A stretch of DNA of 11,022 nt from an uncultured Paludibacter sp. (GTDB lineage Bacteria > Bacteroidota > Bacteroidia > Bacteroidales > Paludibacteraceae): the NCBI GenBank assembly GCA_937927845.1, contig CALFXE010000093.1, positions 1-11,022 on the forward strand. The letters run 5' to 3'. Each line of letters begins with the position of its first letter. Positions within the stretch are counted from its first letter, which is position 1. Positions 7,618 through 11,022 of this stretch are shown here, in pieces. The translations under genes were made by a program, and so were the position numbers. Below the pieces are notes generated by a model. That model did not search any database. It was not told the DNA's origin and saw only the letters and a list, made by a program, of their open reading frames with translations.

Positions 7618-8717
7618 AAATTGTGCAAATGACATTTTCACTTGCCTCAGGAGGAGCAGAACGTTTCGTTGTGGATTTATCTAATGAATTGGCGTCCCGT
7701 GGTCATGAGGTTTATTTAGTGGTCTTTAGAAATTCTTTGAAGAGTAATGCTGATCCTCATTTTTATCGGTCCCTAATAGATGAAAAAGTATGGTATGTCA
7801 ATTTAGAAATACAGGAAGGATTTAGCATTATAGCTTTTTGGAAGCTTTTCAAATTATTAAAGGGAATTGGTCCAGACGTTATCCACTGTCACTTAGATGT
7901 TATTCCATATATTTTTTTATTGGCTCTTAAAAAAGGTGAACCGAAATACATTCATACTCTTCACAGTATAGCATCAAAGACAATTTCTCTAAATGTGCAA
8001 AGGTCAATTAACTTTTTCTATTATAAAACAAACAGGATTCATCCAGTCACCATTTCAGAAATATGTAATAGCTCATATAAAAAATTTTATGGATTGGCAA
8101 ATGCTACTAAAATTGAAAATGGCCGGTCGCCGGTCATGCCGACAATAAAGATAAGTGAAGTAAAAAGTGAATTGGATAGTTATAGAAGAAATGCACAAAC
8201 ACCTATATTTATCCATGTTGGAAGATTCAGCTATGAGAAGAATCAAAAATTATTGATCCAGGTATTTAATAAACTGGCTAATGAGGGATTTAAATTTATT
8301 TTATTGATAATTGGGAATGGATATAATAGCCCAGAAGGGCTAAACTTTCAAAAACAAGCCTGCCCATCTATCAAATTTCTTGGTGAAAAACTAAATATTA
8401 ATGACTACTTTTTAAATTCAGATGCATTTTGTCTAACCTCACTTTATGAAGGGTTGCCGATTTCATTGTTGGAGGCTTTGTCTGCCGGGTGTACACCAAT
8501 TTGCACACCTGCAGGAGGTATTCCTAGTGTAATTACAAATGGTCAGACAGGGTATTTGTCAAAAGATTTTTCAGAAGAATCTTATTATTCGGTAGTAAAA
8601 CAGTATTTGCTACAGCCTAATGCCATAAATAAGGAGACCTTGTGGCGATACTTTGAATTAAATTTTTCAATTAAGAGATGTGCTTCTGAATATCTTAAGT
8701 TATATCAGCAGGTATAG
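7614..8717 (+). CDS. GT4-type (GT-B fold) glycosyltransferase 2
   Basis: This 367-residue GT4 glycosyltransferase should be a cytoplasmic, membrane-associated enzyme of repeat-unit assembly. The N-terminus shows the classic MKIVQMTFSLASGGAERFV (1-19) with the GGAE loop and SNELASRGHEV (23-33). PDVIHCHLDV (87-96) and YIHTLHS (112-118) follow. The donor domain has FIHVGRFSYEKNQKLLI (199-215), IKFLGEKLNINDYF (253-266) and YEGLPISLLEALSAG (278-292), where E279 and E287 form the complete EX7E pair. CTPAGGIPSVI (297-307) follows. Length and C-terminus (LKLYQQV) fit an intact family member. It overlaps glycosyltransferase 1 by ATGA, so the pair is probably coupled. Downstream lies a 270-base gap, so it may end its transcription unit. 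It differs enough from the neighbouring glycosyltransferases to suggest another sugar or linkage, but which one is not visible. Confidence 0.92.
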   Translation: MKIVQMTFSLASGGAERFVVDLSNELASRGHEVYLVVFRNSLKSNADPHFYRSLIDEKVWYVNLEIQEGFSIIAFWKLFKLLKGIGPDVIHCHLDVIPYIFLLALKKGEPKYIHTLHSIASKTISLNVQRSINFFYYKTNRIHPVTISEICNSSYKKFYGLANATKIENGRSPVMPTIKISEVKSELDSYRRNAQTPIFIHVGRFSYEKNQKLLIQVFNKLANEGFKFILLIIGNGYNSPEGLNFQKQACPSIKFLGEKLNINDYFLNSDAFCLTSLYEGLPISLLEALSAGCTPICTPAGGIPSVITNGQTGYLSKDFSEESYYSVVKQYLLQPNAINKETLWRYFELNFSIKRCASEYLKLYQQV

Positions 8718-8772
8718 GGCCATTTTTGTTTGAATTATAAGGTTCAATACTTTGGCTTAAGTTTTACTTTTA

Positions 8773-8808
8773 AAATCGACATTCTTTTCCAAAAAGTAAG
8801 TTCGATTT
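8773..8808. repeat. Imperfect A+T-rich inverted repeat after glycosyltransferase 2
   Basis: AAATCGA (8773-8779) pairs with TCGATTT (8802-8808), and CTTTT (8784-8788) can pair with AAAAG (8792-8796) inside. The stem is interrupted and lacks a GC core and a T-tract, so calling it a terminator would be weak. It may mark the transcript end of the gene ending at 8717. Confidence 0.3.
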
Positions 8809-8987
8809 ACCTACATAAATACCCCTCTGATTCAATACTTTTCATGGACCAATATTCCCAGAATCCTTTTCTTAAAAAAACAATTCCTTGAATATTTGAG
8901 TGAATCGCTTCTGAAACGACCAAAGTAACAATTTGAGTAATGGTTTTTAAGGGGTTCATTAATTTTAAAAGTATGAAAAAGTAGAAA

Positions 8988-10136
8988 ATGGGAAGCATAG
9001 GAATTATCTGTTCCATCAACTTTGAGGATTTATTGCTTGACCGGAAACAGCGAAATATTGGAGGTATCGGCTCGGTGATTAAAAACGTTATTAATTATCT
9101 AGAGTTTGACCCTATATTATTATTCGGAGTTACTTCTAATAAGTCACAACTCCGAAAATAAATTAAGATCTCTCCCCAAATAACTTTCGTACCGATAATT
9201 TACCTTCCTGAAAAAAGTATTATACCCGATAGAGTTCATGTTTTTTTCAAGAGCTGGAATATTAAAAAGATATTGAAAAAGTATAAAGTAGGTATTGTTT
9301 ACTCTCACTGTGTTGAAATGGCTTTTTGGGTGTCAAAAGACGTGTTTTTAGTGGAGCACATGCATGGGGCAAATAATGCTGTATCTTATTCAAGATTTTC
9401 CTATTTAAGATTAGGTATTCTGATTAAGTTTTGGGGATGGCTTCAAAAGAAGGTGCTCCAAAAAGCCGGGGCAGTTATCACAATTGATGAGGATTGTTAT
9501 AAGTTGGCATCAAGATATAAGAGCAAGGAACAATTACATCTTATAAGAAACTTTATAGATACCAATATTTTTTACCAGGAAGTTGGTGAATCTTCTTTTT
9601 TAAAAGACTTCAGGGGGAAGAAAATTTTATTATTTGTCGGCAGAATTGAAGAGGTTAAAGGTCTCGAGTTATTTGTGGACACCCTAAAAGAATTACAAAT
9701 CCGGGAAAAAGACTGGATTGGAGTTTTAGTTGGAAAAGGTACTTATGAAGAAACGATTAAAAACTATATTGGGGAGATGGATATGACGAATTCAGTATTT
9801 TTATCAGGGCCGGTTTATGATTCCAATGAATTGCGCAAGATTTATAACAATGTAACAACTTTACTCTTGACTTCTTTCCAGGAAGGTATTCCGATGACGA
9901 TACTGGAAAGCCTTGCATGTGGGACACCTGTTCTTTCAACAGATGTCGGAGGCATAAAAAATCTGTGTGGTGATGGATTGCCTTGTTATGTTCAGGAGGG
10001 TAGGGATCCAAAGATTTTTGCAGAAAAGATAATTAATATTGTTTCCAAGCCAAATAGTCCAGTTTCTGATTTTCCGTATAGTACTAAGTCTTTAGCCCGT
10101 TCTATTAATAAGATACTGAAAAATGATAAGGAATAG
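8988..10136 (+). pseudogene. GT4-type glycosyltransferase 3, interrupted by in-frame TAA
   Basis: Read through one stop, this is a normal-sized GT4 glycosyltransferase of 383 codons including the stop. From ATG 8988 the frame gives GSIGIICSINFEDLLLDRK and the Gly-rich loop NIGGIGSVIKNV (24-35), both typical of a GT4 N-terminus. Codon 58 (9159-9161) is TAA. The same frame then continues without shift as IKISPQITFVPIIYLPEKS and on into KVGIVYSHC and VEHMHGANN. The donor domain holds FVGRIEEVKG (216-225), FLSGPVYDSNELRKIY, and EGIPMTILESLACG with E299 and E307 of the EX7E pair. DVGGIKNL follows. A TTG at 9273 could start the C-terminal 287 residues alone, but that lacks the N-terminal fold half and would hardly be active. 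A single substitution, such as C to T in CAA, explains the stop. Sequence error is also possible. No frame change is needed, which separates this lesion from the wzy one. Confidence 0.82.
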
Positions 10137-10285
10137 AAGTTAGGAAATATATGGTATTCTAATCTTTGTAATTCTATCATTGTTATGAATCATGATTTAT
10201 TGATTATTAAGAAAAAAGGGGATTATCTTATTTGGGCCCCCGCAACAATCTTTTTGATTGCAATAAATTTTTAAAATTGAAAAAT

Positions 10286-11022
10286 ATGAATGAATATCTT
10301 AATGGCACAAAGTTGTATGGTGATGATTTTTCCATTGACCAAATTGTAAAGTGGCACGAAGAGGAGGTAGAGGGATTTTCGAATCTGATAGATGCTGGTA
10401 AGGGTACCTATAAATATGGATATCACCAAATGAACCGAATTCATGGTTTTAATAAAATAAGGGAAGCGAATTTTAAAAATGTTATGGGATTGGGTTCAGC
10501 CTATGGGTATGAGTTTTTCCCAATTATTGAGAAAATAGAACATTTGGTGATTGTTGAACCATCTTCGATTTTATTCAGCAATAAAATTGGTGGTTTAGTG
10601 CCTGACTATATTAAGCCGAGTGTCAAAGGAGATTTGCCCTTTGAAGATAATTCTTTTGATTTAATAACCTGTTTTGGCACATTGCACCACATACCCAATG
10701 TTTCCTTTGTTATAAGTGAATTAGTCAGAATTTTGAAAAAAGATGGATATTTATTGATCAGGGAACCAATAATCTCAATGGGTGACTGGCAAGCTCCGCG
10801 AAAAGGTCTAACTAAAAATGAACGTGGAATTCCTGTTTCGTTTTTTGAGAAGGAATTTCAGAAGTATTCTTTGAAAACGATTTCAAAAGAATATTGTTTT
10901 ACGAATACACATCTTCTCGAGCGTACTATGGGATTCTTATTTAAAGAACCTATTTATTCCTATAAGCAATACGTTGTCGTTGATAAATTTATTTATAGGG
11001 TATTAAAAAAGAATATCCGGTA
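10286..11022 (+). CDS. Class I SAM-dependent methyltransferase, cut by window end
   Basis: This frame is open from ATG 10286 to the window edge (245 codons), so the C-terminus is missing. It matches the Methyltransf_11-type fold. NVMGLGSAYGYEF (65-77) is motif I, the SAM-binding Gly-rich loop. VIVEPS (88-93) ends in the acidic residue expected to hold the ribose. LPFEDNSFDLITCFGTLHHI (117-136) is the usual motif around the active region, and LVRILKKDGYLLIREP (146-161) the next strand. The longer N-terminal part and the post-core helices (about 165-245) suggest a specialised substrate. In polysaccharide loci such enzymes methylate a sugar or a terminal residue, sometimes to cap chains, but here that is inference. 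It lies 149 bases after the broken glycosyltransferase and on the same strand. Confidence 0.88.
   Translation, partial: MNEYLNGTKLYGDDFSIDQIVKWHEEEVEGFSNLIDAGKGTYKYGYHQMNRIHGFNKIREANFKNVMGLGSAYGYEFFPIIEKIEHLVIVEPSSILFSNKIGGLVPDYIKPSVKGDLPFEDNSFDLITCFGTLHHIPNVSFVISELVRILKKDGYLLIREPIISMGDWQAPRKGLTKNERGIPVSFFEKEFQKYSLKTISKEYCFTNTHLLERTMGFLFKEPIYSYKQYVVVDKFIYRVLKKNIR

Noticed and set aside
8726..8755. Possible promoter TTTG...TAcTTTG ahead of glycosyltransferase 3
   Set aside because: The -7 element is one base short of TAnnTTTG, so the match is incomplete; I would not call it without expression data.
8807..9019. 70-codon minus-strand frame over the gap before glycosyltransferase 3
   Set aside because: It overlaps the plus-strand glycosyltransferase start, all other genes are on the plus strand, and I recognise no family. 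It may be a remnant, but the support is too thin for a gene call.
9273..10136. Separate 287-residue glycosyltransferase starting with TTG
   Set aside because: The same frame is open upstream to 9162 and continues past one TAA into a clear GT4 N-terminus from 8988, so this is the C-terminal part of an interrupted gene.
10246..10260. CAATC-TTTTT-GATTG hairpin before the methyltransferase
   Set aside because: The stem is only five A+T-rich pairs, with the T run in the loop rather than after the stem, so it does not resemble a terminator.

Overview
This window is a stretch of a surface-polysaccharide (O-antigen or capsule type) biosynthesis locus. Every convincing gene is on the plus strand. The organism is most likely a member of the Bacteroidota. 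The DNA is strongly A+T-rich by eye, genes lack clear Shine-Dalgarno spacing, neighbours overlap by a few bases, and one intergenic region holds a good match to the Bacteroidota promoter (TTTG, 20-base spacer, TATCTTTG). No rRNA, tRNA, insertion sequence or CRISPR array was seen. Genus cannot be told from the sequence alone.

Layout. (1) 26-1987: a SIR2-like NAD-binding protein followed 12 bases later by a protein with two membrane segments. Neither is a standard sugar gene, and together they look like a defence-type or accessory pair. (2) 1984-3225: two different left-handed beta-helix acyltransferases, one serine-acetyltransferase-like and one maltose/galactoside-acetyltransferase-like, which probably O- or N-acetylate the glycan or a sugar precursor. 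(3) 3207-4682: a Wzx-type flippase. (4) 4679-5898: a Wzy-type polymerase whose frame is broken between 5353 and 5386. (5) 5899-6546: a gene-poor gap with a promoter and a small hypothetical ORF. (6) 6547-8717: two overlapping GT4-type glycosyltransferases. (7) 8718-8987: a non-coding gap. (8) 8988-10136: a third GT4-type glycosyltransferase interrupted by one in-frame TAA. (9) 10286 to the window end: a SAM-dependent methyltransferase that runs off the edge.

How the genes fit together. The glycosyltransferases would build the repeat unit on a lipid carrier at the inner face of the cytoplasmic membrane. The acetyltransferases and perhaps the methyltransferase would decorate it, Wzx would flip it and Wzy would polymerise it. 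The genes from 1984 to 4682, together with the polymerase start, are tightly packed, with ATGA or 19-base overlaps and one 48-base gap. They read as one transcription unit, probably begun upstream of the window. The second half looks separately started from the promoter at 5956-5987.

The most notable feature is the number of lesions: a one-base frame loss in wzy, a nonsense codon in the third glycosyltransferase, and a possible one-base frame loss in the small ORF. They may be sequence errors, real gene decay, or (for wzy) -1 frameshifting on a T-TTT-TTC heptamer. I do not see a clearly new system. The SIR2 plus membrane-protein pair and the recoding candidate are the best places to look.
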